Source: Sedimentibacter saalensis (GTDB lineage: Bacteria > Bacillota > Clostridia > Tissierellales > Sedimentibacteraceae). Taken from it: 64,000 nt of DNA. The notes below the pieces were generated by a model that did not search any database, was not told where the DNA came from, and saw nothing but the letters and a program-made list of their open reading frames with translations. The stretch covers positions 62,001 to 126,000 of the forward strand of contig NZ_VLKH01000004.1 of NCBI RefSeq assembly GCF_007830175.1, given 5' to 3'. Below are positions 25,766 to 34,300 of the stretch, piece by piece (the first letter of the stretch is position 1; every line of letters begins with the position of its first letter). A program made the position numbers and the translations under genes.

Positions 25766-26362
25766 ATGTCGATTAATATAACATCTCAAGAACAAAAATC
25801 TGCACAGACGAGGCAGATTATTTTAGACTCAGCAATAGAATTATTTAAAAAATATGGCGTAAATAAAGTTACAATTGATGATATATGCAATAACTGTGAA
25901 TTAACAAAGGGCTCATTTTATTATTATTTTCCTTCAAAGGACTACATAGTTACTATGTCTGTCAATTCAGGTCTGGATAAATACATAGCAGAAAATTATT
26001 TTTATGATGTAAAGCTTCCATTTAAAGAACAATTAATCAGTTTAAATTTTTGTGCGTTTAATTATTTCAAAAAAATAGGCAAAGAAATAACCCGAGCATC
26101 ATATGTAAGTCAAGTTAATTCATCAATAGATGTTCGAGTAAAAGGACGTTCTTATGTTGATAATCTGACTTCAATAATAGAAAATGCACTTATTAAAAAT
26201 GCTTTTTCAACTACAATGAATTTTAATGAGACTTATATTCATTGCATTGCTGTTTTTACAGGTATACTTATGAAATGGTGTACGTACGATGATAACTCAA
26301 ATGATAGTATAGATTGGACAAAAATGATAAAAGAGCAGTTTGGTATTATGTTTAAAGATTAA
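25766..26362 (+). CDS. TetR-family transcriptional regulator
   Basis: This 198-aa regulator has a classic TetR N-terminal helix-turn-helix: TRQIILDSAIELFKKYG, VTIDDICNNCELTKGSFYYYF and PSKDYIV within residues 15-60. The C-terminal 130 residues form the ligand and dimerisation domain and are not family-specific. An upstream ATG at 25757 touches the AGG of the ribosome site, so the ATG at 25766 is the better start. It is divergent from the flavoprotein gene and probably represses it through the palindrome at 25600-25621, releasing it when a substrate binds. Confidence 0.9.
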   Translation: MSINITSQEQKSAQTRQIILDSAIELFKKYGVNKVTIDDICNNCELTKGSFYYYFPSKDYIVTMSVNSGLDKYIAENYFYDVKLPFKEQLISLNFCAFNYFKKIGKEITRASYVSQVNSSIDVRVKGRSYVDNLTSIIENALIKNAFSTTMNFNETYIHCIAVFTGILMKWCTYDDNSNDSIDWTKMIKEQFGIMFKD

Positions 26363-26392
26363 ATTTAAATTAATATAACAATTTCGAACAAG

Positions 26393-26428
26393 AAACGGCT
26401 GCGGACAATAATCCGCAGCCGTTTTTTG
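26393..26428. terminator. Bidirectional intrinsic terminator
   Basis: AAACGGCTGCGGA pairs with TCCGCAGCCGTTT over a 6-nt loop, with TTTT following on plus and A-tract on the other side. It separates the convergent TetR and symporter genes. Confidence 0.92.
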
Positions 26429-26450
26429 TTTCATTCAAAATTAATTTTTA

Positions 26451-28031
26451 CTAGTTTGAACTTTTGCTGTAATCTAATGAAGAATATTTTTCATCATAAT
26501 CTTCACAGAACCAAACCTGGTAAACTCCAAGAGGAGATTTCTTGTTTGGAGTCAATAAGCTTCCTACATACATTCCAAGGAAAGATACAATTATTGAAAT
26601 CAGGAATGGGTTAATATTTCCCATGTTTGCAACCCACCATGGTTTTGTGGCAGGGTTTGTGGATACCAGGTACAATGTGATATATGTTAAAGCACCAAGT
26701 ATAACCGAAGCTGAAGCGCCTGTTGAAGTTGCTTTCTTCCAGTAGAATCCCATGAATACAGGAATATACCAAGCTGAAGCAAGAGCACCTACTGCAAAGT
26801 TTATTACCATCTGTGTCAATGGTGATGGGAACCAAGCGATTGCAACAGCCACAGCGGCTACTACAAGAACCATGACATTGTTTAGTTTTGCTGCTTTTTC
26901 ATCACTTGCATTCGGCATTAAACAGTCAACTATGAAATCTTTTGAAAGGTGAGCAGCTCCTGCCATACATACACCAGCTATTGAAGACTGAATAGCTGCA
27001 AATACTCCGCAGAATATTATTCCGCCTAACCATGAAGGAAGAAGGTTTGTTGCAACATACATTGTAGTATAGTCAGCTGATTGAATATTAGGATTCAATG
27101 CGTATGTCCAAGGTCCTATCATGCACATGATTCCCTGGCAAACCGTAAATACGATACAGCTTATCATGGCACCTCTGGCGAGTTTGTAGTGGTCATTGTA
27201 TGTCAAGGTTACTGACAACGCATGAGGAATACAGCCTAAACCAACTCCGCCGAATATTGCAAGTCCAAGAGATTGCCAGAAACCCCATGCATCTGCAAGA
27301 ACAAGTGAAGGTTTTGTTTCTGCAGCAGTTCTCAAAGCTGCTTCAAGGCTGCCATATGTTGCAGCATTTTTTGATAACAGAACAATTGCTATCATTAAAA
27401 CAGATATGAGCATTATAACGCCCTGTACAACGGCTACCTTCGCAAGAGATTTAATGCCTCCTGACAAAGTGTAAATTATTGTTACAATTACAGTTAACAG
27501 CAAGCCAAAGTAATATTGTCCTGACCCGGTAGCAACTGCAAAAGCCTTTGCTCCAAGAGATATCTGACCAACAGCAAAGAACATCAAAAATGTTGCTCCG
27601 GTTATAGCCATTGCACCGGAAAATACTTTAGAATTAAATCTTAATCTCAACAGCTGAACAAATGATATTGCTCCAGTTCTTGCTCTTAATATTGCTGCTT
27701 TTCTTCCTACTGAACCTAAGCCGAATGCTGCAGTCAAAAATCCAGGATAATAAATGATACCTGTTGCAAAACCAACTGCATAAGTGAGTCCGGGAGCACC
27801 GAGCATTGTTCCGCCTGCCATACTATTTGTTGCTGCAATCATTGCAATTGAGAAAGCTCCAAGTCCGCCTCCTCCTGTAAGGAATGATGCCAGTTTGCCG
27901 CCCTTCTCATTTCTTGATTTGTATTTGACAAATAATCCAAAACCAACAATTAATACTGAATAAATTGCAAATATAACCATCATTGTGGTAGATGTAGAGT
28001 TGCTGATTGAAAAACCGCCTAAATCTTTCAT
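26451..28031 (-). CDS. Sodium:solute symporter (SSS family, PanF-like)
   Basis: This 526-aa integral membrane protein has about 13 hydrophobic spans. Near the N-terminus GAFSIAMIAATNSMAGGTMLG is the SSS-family segment in helix 1, and the central GAISFVQLLRLRFNS loop is also typical of this family. It imports an organic acid or similar solute with Na+. The preceding 109-aa gene is a YhdT-like small subunit, a pairing known for pantothenate (PanF) type symporters, and its stop overlaps this start. It is the last gene of the sigma-54-dependent operon. The substrate is unknown and may be a product of the esterase reaction. Confidence 0.88.
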   Translation of the reverse strand: MKDLGGFSISNSTSTTMMVIFAIYSVLIVGFGLFVKYKSRNEKGGKLASFLTGGGGLGAFSIAMIAATNSMAGGTMLGAPGLTYAVGFATGIIYYPGFLTAAFGLGSVGRKAAILRARTGAISFVQLLRLRFNSKVFSGAMAITGATFLMFFAVGQISLGAKAFAVATGSGQYYFGLLLTVIVTIIYTLSGGIKSLAKVAVVQGVIMLISVLMIAIVLLSKNAATYGSLEAALRTAAETKPSLVLADAWGFWQSLGLAIFGGVGLGCIPHALSVTLTYNDHYKLARGAMISCIVFTVCQGIMCMIGPWTYALNPNIQSADYTTMYVATNLLPSWLGGIIFCGVFAAIQSSIAGVCMAGAAHLSKDFIVDCLMPNASDEKAAKLNNVMVLVVAAVAVAIAWFPSPLTQMVINFAVGALASAWYIPVFMGFYWKKATSTGASASVILGALTYITLYLVSTNPATKPWWVANMGNINPFLISIIVSFLGMYVGSLLTPNKKSPLGVYQVWFCEDYDEKYSSLDYSKSSN

Positions 28032-28360
28032 TATTTAACACCATCCTTTTCTCTTGCTGTGAGTGGAAACTTCTCCCAGTTTTTTATGCGGAACATTCCC
28101 CAAACCATTGTAGCCAGGTACATGCCTGTTGCCCCAAGCCACCAGAGCGGGAATCCCATTACATATTTTACGTCTGATGCATCGCCCTTGCCAGATCCCA
28201 CAGAAAACATAAATATTGTTGCAATTATTACAACAGCAACCGTAACCCCATGAAACAATATAAAGTCCTTTTTGTTTGCTTCAAATCTTCGATCTATGTT
28301 GTCTATATCTTTGACATCATAATCGCGGCTGTTTAAATCTAACACTTTGTTTTTTTCCAT
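28031..28360 (-). CDS. YhdT-like small symporter subunit (DUF997)
   Basis: This 109-aa protein has two hydrophobic segments, FILFHGVTVAVVIIATIFMF (about 34-53) and a FPLWWLGATGMYLATMVWG span near 70-88. That is the DUF997/YhdT form of protein often encoded just before PanF-type sodium symporters. Its stop overlaps the symporter start by one base, implying translational coupling. It is probably an accessory membrane subunit for assembly or activity. There is an AGGGAGGAAAAA ribosome site. Confidence 0.7.
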   Translation of the reverse strand: MEKNKVLDLNSRDYDVKDIDNIDRRFEANKKDFILFHGVTVAVVIIATIFMFSVGSGKGDASDVKYVMGFPLWWLGATGMYLATMVWGMFRIKNWEKFPLTAREKDGVK

Positions 28361-28442
28361 TTTTTCCTCCCTGATTTTTTAATTTATAAGTGCAGATAGG
28401 ATATTTCAATTTTATTTAATGCAACCCTACCATAACCTTCTG

Positions 28443-29282
28443 TTAAATCAACCAATCCAAAACATCTTTGATTTTACTGTCCAGATAATCCCAATCCAAT
28501 ACAGCATTGTCCTCAGAATATTTGTAATCTGTTAAAATCTCTTTTGCCTTGTGGTTCAAAAGCTTGTTTGAAACTGAATACATATCATTTTCTGCTGCAC
28601 ATGAATGATAGAATCTTGGCATTTGTCCGTTAGATACATTAACTTTCATAATGAACGGAAAGTCATCATATGAACCTTCACTTACTTTCAAACTTCCGAA
28701 GATGGTTTCGAATTGTTCTTTCTTCTCAGCAATATTATCCATTGCCCACTGCAAGTCCATGAGTCCTGACAAACTGAATACTGCTCCGAAAACATCTGAG
28801 TATTTCATTCCTAATTTCAAGGCTCCGAAACCACCCATTCCAACACCGCCTATGAATGTTTCCTCCTTCTTTTTAGAAACAGGAAGTATTTCTCTTACGT
28901 AGCCCACTAATTCATGACCAATGTATTCATCCCATATGCCTTCAGTGAAAGTCTGCAGGAATGTAACTTCAGTATCATGGTGCAGCCCAGCCTTATCTCT
29001 TACCTCATATTCCGTATAAAAACTTCTTTTTGCTTCCGGCATAATAATGATTATGCCTTTTTCGTTTGCATATTTTTCAAGCCTCGTCTGTTTCATCCAC
29101 TCTGTGGGTGAATCTGTTTCATCATGAAGAAGGAAAAGTACAGGGTAAGAACTCTTGAACGATCCTTTTTGTATCTGTGGTGATGCTGCACAAACAACAT
29201 GCTTTTTCTGTGGAATTATTGCTGTAAAAGGAACAGGAAATCCTACATTAAAAGAACTATAATAACATTTCAAAGTAGCCAT
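28443..29282 (-). CDS. Esterase-fold protein lacking catalytic Ser and His
   Basis: This 279-aa alpha/beta-hydrolase resembles the tributyrin esterase/esterase D group (PVLFLLHDETDSPTEWM, then FIGGVGMGGFGALKLG). The nucleophile elbow, normally G-x-S-x-G, is G-V-G-M-G: the codon is GGA, so Ser is replaced by Gly. Near the C-terminus the usual HxW reads VLDWDYLD, with Leu in place of His. It is therefore likely inactive as a serine hydrolase and may bind ligand or partner its intact sister upstream. AGAGGAGG before the ATG at 29282 sets the start; a longer frame reaches 29321. The frame is otherwise intact. Confidence 0.8.
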   Translation of the reverse strand: MATLKCYYSSFNVGFPVPFTAIIPQKKHVVCAASPQIQKGSFKSSYPVLFLLHDETDSPTEWMKQTRLEKYANEKGIIIIMPEAKRSFYTEYEVRDKAGLHHDTEVTFLQTFTEGIWDEYIGHELVGYVREILPVSKKKEETFIGGVGMGGFGALKLGMKYSDVFGAVFSLSGLMDLQWAMDNIAEKKEQFETIFGSLKVSEGSYDDFPFIMKVNVSNGQMPRFYHSCAAENDMYSVSNKLLNHKAKEILTDYKYSEDNAVLDWDYLDSKIKDVLDWLI

Positions 29283-29284
29283 AC

Positions 29285-30082
29285 TTATTTTACCTCCTCT
29301 TTCATTCTGCCTGATAACCATTCGATGAAGCCAATAAGGCCTGCATCATCCTTACCCCATCCGTGAATACCTAGAGTCTTTATAGTTGTGTAATCCATAC
29401 GAAGTTCCTTGCAATACTCATAGAATTCCTCATTTATCTTACCCAGGTAGTCTTCTTCTGTTCTCGAATGAAATATGGCTGGTTTTACTCCATCTGAATT
29501 AATCATTTGATCTATTAAATAATAGAAATCATATTCCGTATCTTTGACTTTAAGATCCTTCCCAAACATTATAGAATGTTTTACTTTCAAGAAATCTCTT
29601 GTTGCCACTGCCCATGGCATGTTTACCATGCCGCACTGAGTTCCCACATAGCCATATGTTTCGGGATGATTAAGTCCTGCAGTCATTGCACCAAACCCGC
29701 CCATTGACCAGCCATAAATTGCCGTATCTTCCCTTTTGTGTGATAGAGGGAACAAGGCTCTTGTTATTTCAATCAGTTCATCACATATAAATGATTTAAA
29801 TTTATAAGCATATTTGTAATCACCATGATAATCTGTGAAGAAACTAAAATCGCAGTTTGGCATGATTACCACGATTTCTGGGAATTTTTCACCTATTATT
29901 TTATAAAGTTTTGTATCTCTGATCATAGATGTATGATCATGAAGACCTCCATGCAAGAGGTACAATGTAGGATATTTTTTCCCTTTATTTTTTTTTGTTA
30001 TGCTTTCTTCAGGCAGTATGGCAGTAAATTCCGTATACATGCCTATTGCTTCTGAATAAAAATCTCCGGTTACTAAAGACAT
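29285..30082 (-). CDS. Esterase (esterase D/tributyrin esterase family)
   Basis: This 265-aa cytoplasmic alpha/beta-hydrolase has an intact triad: PTLYLLHGGLHDHTSMI for the oxyanion region, the elbow YGWSMGGFGA with the nucleophile Ser near 121, and GIHGWGKDD carrying the His near 243. It should hydrolyse a carboxylic or thiol ester. It is the first gene of the operon read from the sigma-54 promoter at 30140-30155 and is followed by a Ser/His-less homologue, a small subunit and a sodium symporter. AGGAGG lies at the start. Confidence 0.88.
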   Translation of the reverse strand: MSLVTGDFYSEAIGMYTEFTAILPEESITKKNKGKKYPTLYLLHGGLHDHTSMIRDTKLYKIIGEKFPEIVVIMPNCDFSFFTDYHGDYKYAYKFKSFICDELIEITRALFPLSHKREDTAIYGWSMGGFGAMTAGLNHPETYGYVGTQCGMVNMPWAVATRDFLKVKHSIMFGKDLKVKDTEYDFYYLIDQMINSDGVKPAIFHSRTEEDYLGKINEEFYEYCKELRMDYTTIKTLGIHGWGKDDAGLIGFIEWLSGRMKEEVK

Positions 30083-30139
30083 CTTTTCCTCCTAATAAAA
30101 GTATGTAAATTATAGCTGTGCTTTTACATTAATGTATAA

Positions 30140-30155
30140 GCAAAGAACGTGCCAA
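30140..30155 (-). promoter_or_regulatory. Sigma-54 promoter (-24/-12)
   Basis: The minus strand reads TTGGCACGTTCTTTGC, a full match to the TTGGCACG-N4-TTGC consensus. Transcription would begin near 30128, about 46 bases before the esterase start. The divergent gene encodes a sigma-54 activator, which makes the call firm. Confidence 0.93.
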
Positions 30156-30243
30156 CAAAATAACTCTTAATTTTAATAGAAAATGCTTGCTATTCTGAAA
30201 AAAAGGTGGTATTTTTATTCTAATTTAAGCTTGTAGTTCGCTG

Positions 30244-30283
30244 TTTCGCGAAAATGTTTTCGCATTTTGGCGAATTGCGAAAA
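30244..30283. promoter_or_regulatory. Probable enhancer (UAS) for the sigma-54 activator
   Basis: TTTCGCGAAA at 30244-30253 is a palindrome. TTTTCGC (30257-30263) and GCGAAAA (30277-30283) are inverted, with GGCGAA between. The cluster lies about 116-155 bases upstream of the sigma-54 start site and directly over the activator's own leader, so it may also autoregulate. Confidence 0.75.
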
Positions 30284-30299
30284 TAACAAGGAGGTATAT

Positions 30300-31733
30300 A
30301 TGGAAGTTTCAACCCTAAATGAAAATGAGAAGCGCGAGTATCAATTGTTAAAAGTTCTAGCTGAGCACTACTTTGGCAGCATGATGATCATAGATAACAA
30401 AGGCCGCTTTCTCTACGTCAATGAAGGCTGCTGCAGACTGTTGGGTATTGACCGTGAAACGCTTTTAAGTATTTCCATCTATGACACTCTGCATGATTAT
30501 TGCCACGCTTCCAGCGCATCCTCCATAAAAACGCTGGAAACAAAAAAGGAATGTCTTAGCAACCACATACTGGAGGAGTCAGGAAGGCATATTTTAGCTT
30601 TGTCACGCCCTCATTTTGATGATAATGGAGAACTGCAGTTTGTGCCGACATATAGCTGGGATGAACATGAACTTTATGTATTGCTGGAAAAATTTGATCA
30701 GGAACGTAATAACGTCCGTAACATTATCCGCTTTATGCAGGGTACAGATGAGATTTCTAACATGTTAATTGCAGAAAGCCAGTCCATGAAAACTTTGCTG
30801 GAGTATTCCGAGCATATTGCAGCTGTAGACAGCACTGTTATTATCTACGGTGAGTCCGGAAGCGGCAAGGAAGTATTCGCTAAGTACATTCACGCTAAAA
30901 GCAATCGGGCTAATCAGGTTTTTATTCCTATTAACTGCGCCTCGCTTCCTGCTTCCTTGCTTGAGGCAGAGATGTTCGGTTATGAGAAGGGCACATTCAC
31001 CGGCGGCAACAAAGACGGAAAAATCGGCTTGTTTGAATTTGCTGACAAGGGTACTGTATTTTTGGATGAGATTGGCGAAATGCCTTTGGAACTGCAGGCT
31101 AAGCTATTGCGAATTATAGAGACTGGTGAAATCAAACGTCTTGGCAGCAATCAAATTATCAAAAGCGATGTACGGATCATTGCAGCTACCAACAGAGATT
31201 TACTGGAAATGGTTAGAGAAAAAACCTTCAGAGCAGATTTGTATTATAGGTTGAACGTACTAGTGGTAAATGTTCCACCATTGCGAAGCAGAGTTGATGA
31301 TATTTTCCCCATATCGTCCTACTTTGTACAAACATTCAATAAAAAGTATGGCTTTACAAAAAGGCTGAGTTCGGATCTTATCAGCGTGATGGAGAGCTAC
31401 TCCTGGCCCGGAAATGTCCGGGAACTTCGTAATACCGTTGAACGTATGATGGTAGAAAGCAATAACACCCTCATTAGCGTAAATTCTTTTCGAAAAGGTG
31501 ATACCGTCATCGTGGAAAGATCAACTCCACCAACCTCCTCTGATGGTGAACTTTTATCCTATCAGAAAGCCATGGAAAACTATGAACGAAGTTACATCTG
31601 TTCTGTTATGGAATCCTGCGGCGGCAACATTCGATCTGCCGCCAGGAAAATGGAACTGCATATTTCCACGCTATACCGAAAATTAGAAAAACTTGGTATT
31701 CAGATTCCTCAGACCACTGAAGAAAACACCTGA
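30300..31733 (+). CDS. PAS/AAA+ sigma-54-dependent activator
   Basis: This 477-aa activator has a PAS domain (about 20-130), an AAA+ domain with Walker A GESGSGKE (184-191), a sigma-54 contact loop GTFTGG (231-236; consensus GAFTGA), Walker B VFLDE (253-257) and a C-terminal Fis-type HTH after about 430. No receiver domain is present, so the PAS module probably senses a small molecule directly. AAGGAGG sets the ATG at 30300; a longer frame from TTG at 30267 crosses the operator. It drives the divergent esterase-symporter operon from the promoter at 30140-30155. Confidence 0.95.
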   Translation: MEVSTLNENEKREYQLLKVLAEHYFGSMMIIDNKGRFLYVNEGCCRLLGIDRETLLSISIYDTLHDYCHASSASSIKTLETKKECLSNHILEESGRHILALSRPHFDDNGELQFVPTYSWDEHELYVLLEKFDQERNNVRNIIRFMQGTDEISNMLIAESQSMKTLLEYSEHIAAVDSTVIIYGESGSGKEVFAKYIHAKSNRANQVFIPINCASLPASLLEAEMFGYEKGTFTGGNKDGKIGLFEFADKGTVFLDEIGEMPLELQAKLLRIIETGEIKRLGSNQIIKSDVRIIAATNRDLLEMVREKTFRADLYYRLNVLVVNVPPLRSRVDDIFPISSYFVQTFNKKYGFTKRLSSDLISVMESYSWPGNVRELRNTVERMMVESNNTLISVNSFRKGDTVIVERSTPPTSSDGELLSYQKAMENYERSYICSVMESCGGNIRSAARKMELHISTLYRKLEKLGIQIPQTTEENT

Positions 31734-31757
31734 TTATGCTGGAACTTTTATCCATAC

Positions 31758-31796
31758 AAAAGCGGCTGTGGTTACTATCCACAGCCGCTTTTTTCT
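31758..31796. terminator. Bidirectional intrinsic terminator
   Basis: AAAAGCGGCTGTGG pairs with CCACAGCCGCTTTT over a 7-nt loop, with a T-run after it. It ends the activator gene and the convergent secreted-protein gene. Confidence 0.92.
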
Positions 31797-31812
31797 TACT
31801 GATTACCATTGA

Positions 31813-32343
31813 TTATTGTACCAGACAAGATCCATCTCTCAGTCCAAGACCGTTTCCTAATCCGTTTCCACCCACGCCTCTAAACTGGCCACCAAATCCT
31901 CTGCCCTGGACATTATTTCCAAGTCCAAGTCCCTGGCCTTGGACGTTGCCCATCATGCCGCCAAATGCTGCTCCAAAGCTCTGTCCAACTCTTGTTTCGC
32001 CTGTTCCGTCACAAACAGTCTGATTTTCTTTTATTGCTTCTATTATCTCGTCAGCTTCTTCCTGAGTCATTGTTCCTTCTGCAACTCTTTCATTGAGAAT
32101 TGCTATTTTGCTTTCCAGCATTGCTGCCTGGAATTCTTCCAGTGAATCATAGTTTTTTGCTACACCGCCGTATGCTATTCCGTTCTGGAATTTTTCCGCT
32201 GTAACTTCTTCAACTGCTTTTCCTGTAACATTTGCTGCAATTTCTGCAGGTGTCAATGCTGATACGGCAAATGCCGTTACTGATGTTGTTCCTATAGTTA
32301 ATACCACTGCTCCAAGTACTGCTAATTTTTTTAAATTTGTCAT
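31813..32343 (-). CDS. Secreted DUF2680-like Gly-rich protein
   Basis: This 176-aa protein has a Sec signal peptide (hydrophobic AVLGAVVLTIGTTSVTAFA at 8-26, likely cut after an A-x-A). The mature part has an acidic helical pair with EGTMTQEEADEIIEAIKEN near 90-108, the pattern of DUF2680 proteins. The last 60 residues are a Gly/Gln/Asn-rich tail with repeated LGNN/GNGLG steps and a terminal Cys. The protein is exported and may be a calcium-binding or adhesive wall protein; function is unknown. AAGGAGG is upstream of the ATG. It stands alone. Confidence 0.6.
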   Translation of the reverse strand: MTNLKKLAVLGAVVLTIGTTSVTAFAVSALTPAEIAANVTGKAVEEVTAEKFQNGIAYGGVAKNYDSLEEFQAAMLESKIAILNERVAEGTMTQEEADEIIEAIKENQTVCDGTGETRVGQSFGAAFGGMMGNVQGQGLGLGNNVQGRGFGGQFRGVGGNGLGNGLGLRDGSCLVQ

Positions 32344-32520
32344 TTTAATGACCTCCTTAAATTTAGATTTATTTTATAAACTAAATATAAAGAAGTTATA
32401 TGGCAAAATTGTGTTTTTAATATTTCATTTTTAAGGAATTTTTAATTGCTCTGAAATTATTAACTTTAATCATTGTCTGTAATGAAAGTTAGTTTTGGAG
32501 AATTTATTCTGATATGAATA

Positions 32521-32706
32521 TTAGTAGTACCTGCTTAAAACTTTTCCTAGCCTTTTTATACCCTCAACAATTTTTTCTTCAGGCATGCATGAATAATTAA
32601 CCCTGAAAAAGTTCTTGTGTGAGCTGTTTGGGAAGAAGCTTGCTCCAGGAACATAAGCAACATTTTCTTTTATACATTCTTACATGATAGTAGCTGCATC
32701 CACCAT
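32521..32706 (-). pseudogene. PLP aminotransferase C-terminal remnant with its own start signals
   Basis: From an ATG at 32706 with an AGGAGG leader the frame reads MVDAATIM, then TAA, then continues in frame with ECIKENVAYVPGASFFPN and ends at 32521. The latter matches the C-terminal arm of class-I/MocR-type aminotransferases (2-aminoadipate transaminase-like; the FxxFFPN..HKNFFRVNYS layout). The first 300 or so residues have been deleted and a nonsense codon has arisen. It cannot make an active enzyme. Confidence 0.7.
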
Positions 32707-33103
32707 AAAAACCTCCTAAAACTTTTCTTTATATACTACAACTTTTGGATCTCTTTTACAATATTAAATACTGCCATATTTTAAGAAAATATAGTAATAG
32801 AAAACCATGTTTATCATCTCCAAACATGGTTTTCTTGAACTTTGTATAGCACTGTGAATTGAGTTTTGGAAATTAATTTTAAAGCATGTGACTTACAGTA
32901 GCTGCGTTTCGCTTAAATTAATTGACTATTCATTTTGATTCATAGCAATATTCTAAAATGTATCAAAGCAATTTATATAAGTAAATATATTATGAAATTT
33001 ATGAGTAACTATGTTTTTCATAGTGAAAGTCAAAACAAAAATCAGAACCACACATGAAATATGGCATATATTAATATAGTAAACTTTAAGAAGGAATGGT
33101 TAT
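32707..33103. other. Gene-free region
   Basis: No coding frame I can support. The only structure is the hairpin at 32801-32833. The last bases carry the ribosome site (AAGAAGGAATGG) of the following gene. Confidence 0.5.
32801..32836. terminator. Terminator-like hairpin
   Basis: AAAACCATGTTT and AAACATGGTTTT form a perfect 12-bp stem with a 9-nt loop. The T-run is short. It faces no intact gene, so it may be left from a lost one. Confidence 0.55.
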
Positions 33104-33400
33104 ATGGACAAAGAAAGAATGGGTTTTGAAGATATAATTAGAACTTTAGGTATTGATAACACTTCTGAAACAGTCAATGAAAATAATGTATCTAACAATA
33201 CATACAAGGCCTTAGTTTCATGCATTACGTCACTGCCTCCTAAGCAATTTATTCTTTTGTCATCCTTGATCGGTATTTTATTAATTGACAGCATAGAAGC
33301 AAAAGATCAAATTATACTTGGGAAATTTATCAATAATATTGGTCAGACTATTTTAACAGCCGCTGCTCAGGAGCAAATAAATAATAAAAAGGAAAAATAA
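33104..33400 (+). CDS. Small protein with one hydrophobic segment
   Basis: This 98-aa protein has an N-terminal polar part and one hydrophobic segment (FILLSSLIGILLIDSI, about 49-64), followed by a helix and a Lys-rich end. It could be membrane-bound. I do not recognise a family. It has its own ribosome site (AAGGAATGG) and terminator (33403-33433), so it is an independent unit. The 96-aa membrane gene at 34301 is of similar size and style, but I see no sequence similarity. Confidence 0.5.
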   Translation: MDKERMGFEDIIRTLGIDNTSETVNENNVSNNTYKALVSCITSLPPKQFILLSSLIGILLIDSIEAKDQIILGKFINNIGQTILTAAAQEQINNKKEK

Positions 33401-33402
33401 AC

Positions 33403-33433
33403 CTCAAAGGCTCTCATCCTTTGAGATTTTTTA
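33403..33433 (+). terminator. Intrinsic terminator
   Basis: CTCAAAGG and CCTTTGAG flank a 7-nt loop and are followed by ATTTTTTAT, directly after the 98-aa gene. Confidence 0.88.
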
Positions 33434-33442
33434 TATAATATT

Positions 33443-33547
33443 CTATTTAACACATTTTTGTACATATTTAATGGGAACATCCATCTTTTTTGCTGTTTCT
33501 TCTACAGTGAGACCGCTCAGCAAAAACCGTTTACATACTGTCTTCAT
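33443..33547 (-). CDS. 34-aa HTH-like small ORF or C-terminal scrap
   Basis: An ATG at 33547, with GGAG upstream and 13 bases after the GNAT stop, opens 34 codons: MKTVCKRFLLSGLTVEETAK, then KMDVPIKYVQKCVK. The second half reads like the end of a helix-turn-helix (LTVEETAKKMDVP). It may be translated as a coupled small protein or be the end of a lost gene. Confidence 0.35.
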   Translation of the reverse strand: MKTVCKRFLLSGLTVEETAKKMDVPIKYVQKCVK

Positions 33548-33560
33548 ATTTTCTCCAACT

Positions 33561-34208
33561 TCAATGATATTCTTCTTTTAAAATTGAATACATATAACTA
33601 TCTTCAAACCCTACATTGCTTTTATATTTTTGCTTTGCTAAGCCTTCTAATTTCATTCCTGCATTTAACATCACCTTTCCAGACGCAGGATTGTTTGCAG
33701 AATGATAGGACTCAATTCTGTTAAATCCAATTGTTTCAAATGAAAACTTCAACACCGCCTTCAGCGCCTCTGTTGCTACTCCCATTCCCCAGTATTTTCT
33801 ACTGATGCTGTAACCAAAATCTCCGCACATATCACTTTCATTAACCACAAACAAACCAATAGCCCCTATTGGTTCATCGCTATCTTTAAATGTAATAGCC
33901 CATTGATAAAAATTATTATTTTTATAGCGATTAACCCAATCATTTACCTTTAATTCAGTTTCCTTTATGCTTTTATGATGCTGCCATCTCATGTACTTGC
34001 TTACTTCACTGTCACTAGTCCAATTGTTATATACAGCTTCTGAATCGTCATGAGTAAACCGTCTCAAAATTAATCTGTCTGTTATAATAGTTATACTGCC
34101 AACATGATTTAATGCGATAGAAGGAGTATTTATTTTCGTTTCTGCAATTGCATCTTCTAACATATTAAACAAAGCTTCTGGAAGTTCTTGTCTTTTCATA
34201 GATTTCAT
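33561..34208 (-). CDS. RimJ/RimL-type GNAT acetyltransferase
   Basis: This 215-aa protein begins with a 30-residue lead and then the RimJ/RimL pattern: TDRLILRRFTHDDSEAVYNN (about 48-67). The acetyl-CoA site is YWGMGVATEALKAVLKFSFE near 139-158, and NPASGKVMLNAGMKLEG is the final helix-strand. It transfers an acetyl group to an amine, perhaps a protein N-terminus or a small molecule. It is a single gene with good codon use. A 34-codon small ORF follows it closely. Confidence 0.88.
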   Translation of the reverse strand: MKSMKRQELPEALFNMLEDAIAETKINTPSIALNHVGSITIITDRLILRRFTHDDSEAVYNNWTSDSEVSKYMRWQHHKSIKETELKVNDWVNRYKNNNFYQWAITFKDSDEPIGAIGLFVVNESDMCGDFGYSISRKYWGMGVATEALKAVLKFSFETIGFNRIESYHSANNPASGKVMLNAGMKLEGLAKQKYKSNVGFEDSYMYSILKEEYH

Positions 34209-34300
34209 ACCTTTCTAATATGAGTTTGATAAAATATTTTTTATTCTTAAAACATAAAACAAGCATAAAATTTACTAATACTAATTTAGGGAGTGATTAA

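Noticed and set aside
32521..32706. Stop codon in the aminotransferase remnant as recoding
   Set aside because: The codon is TAA and most of the enzyme is missing, so decay explains it.
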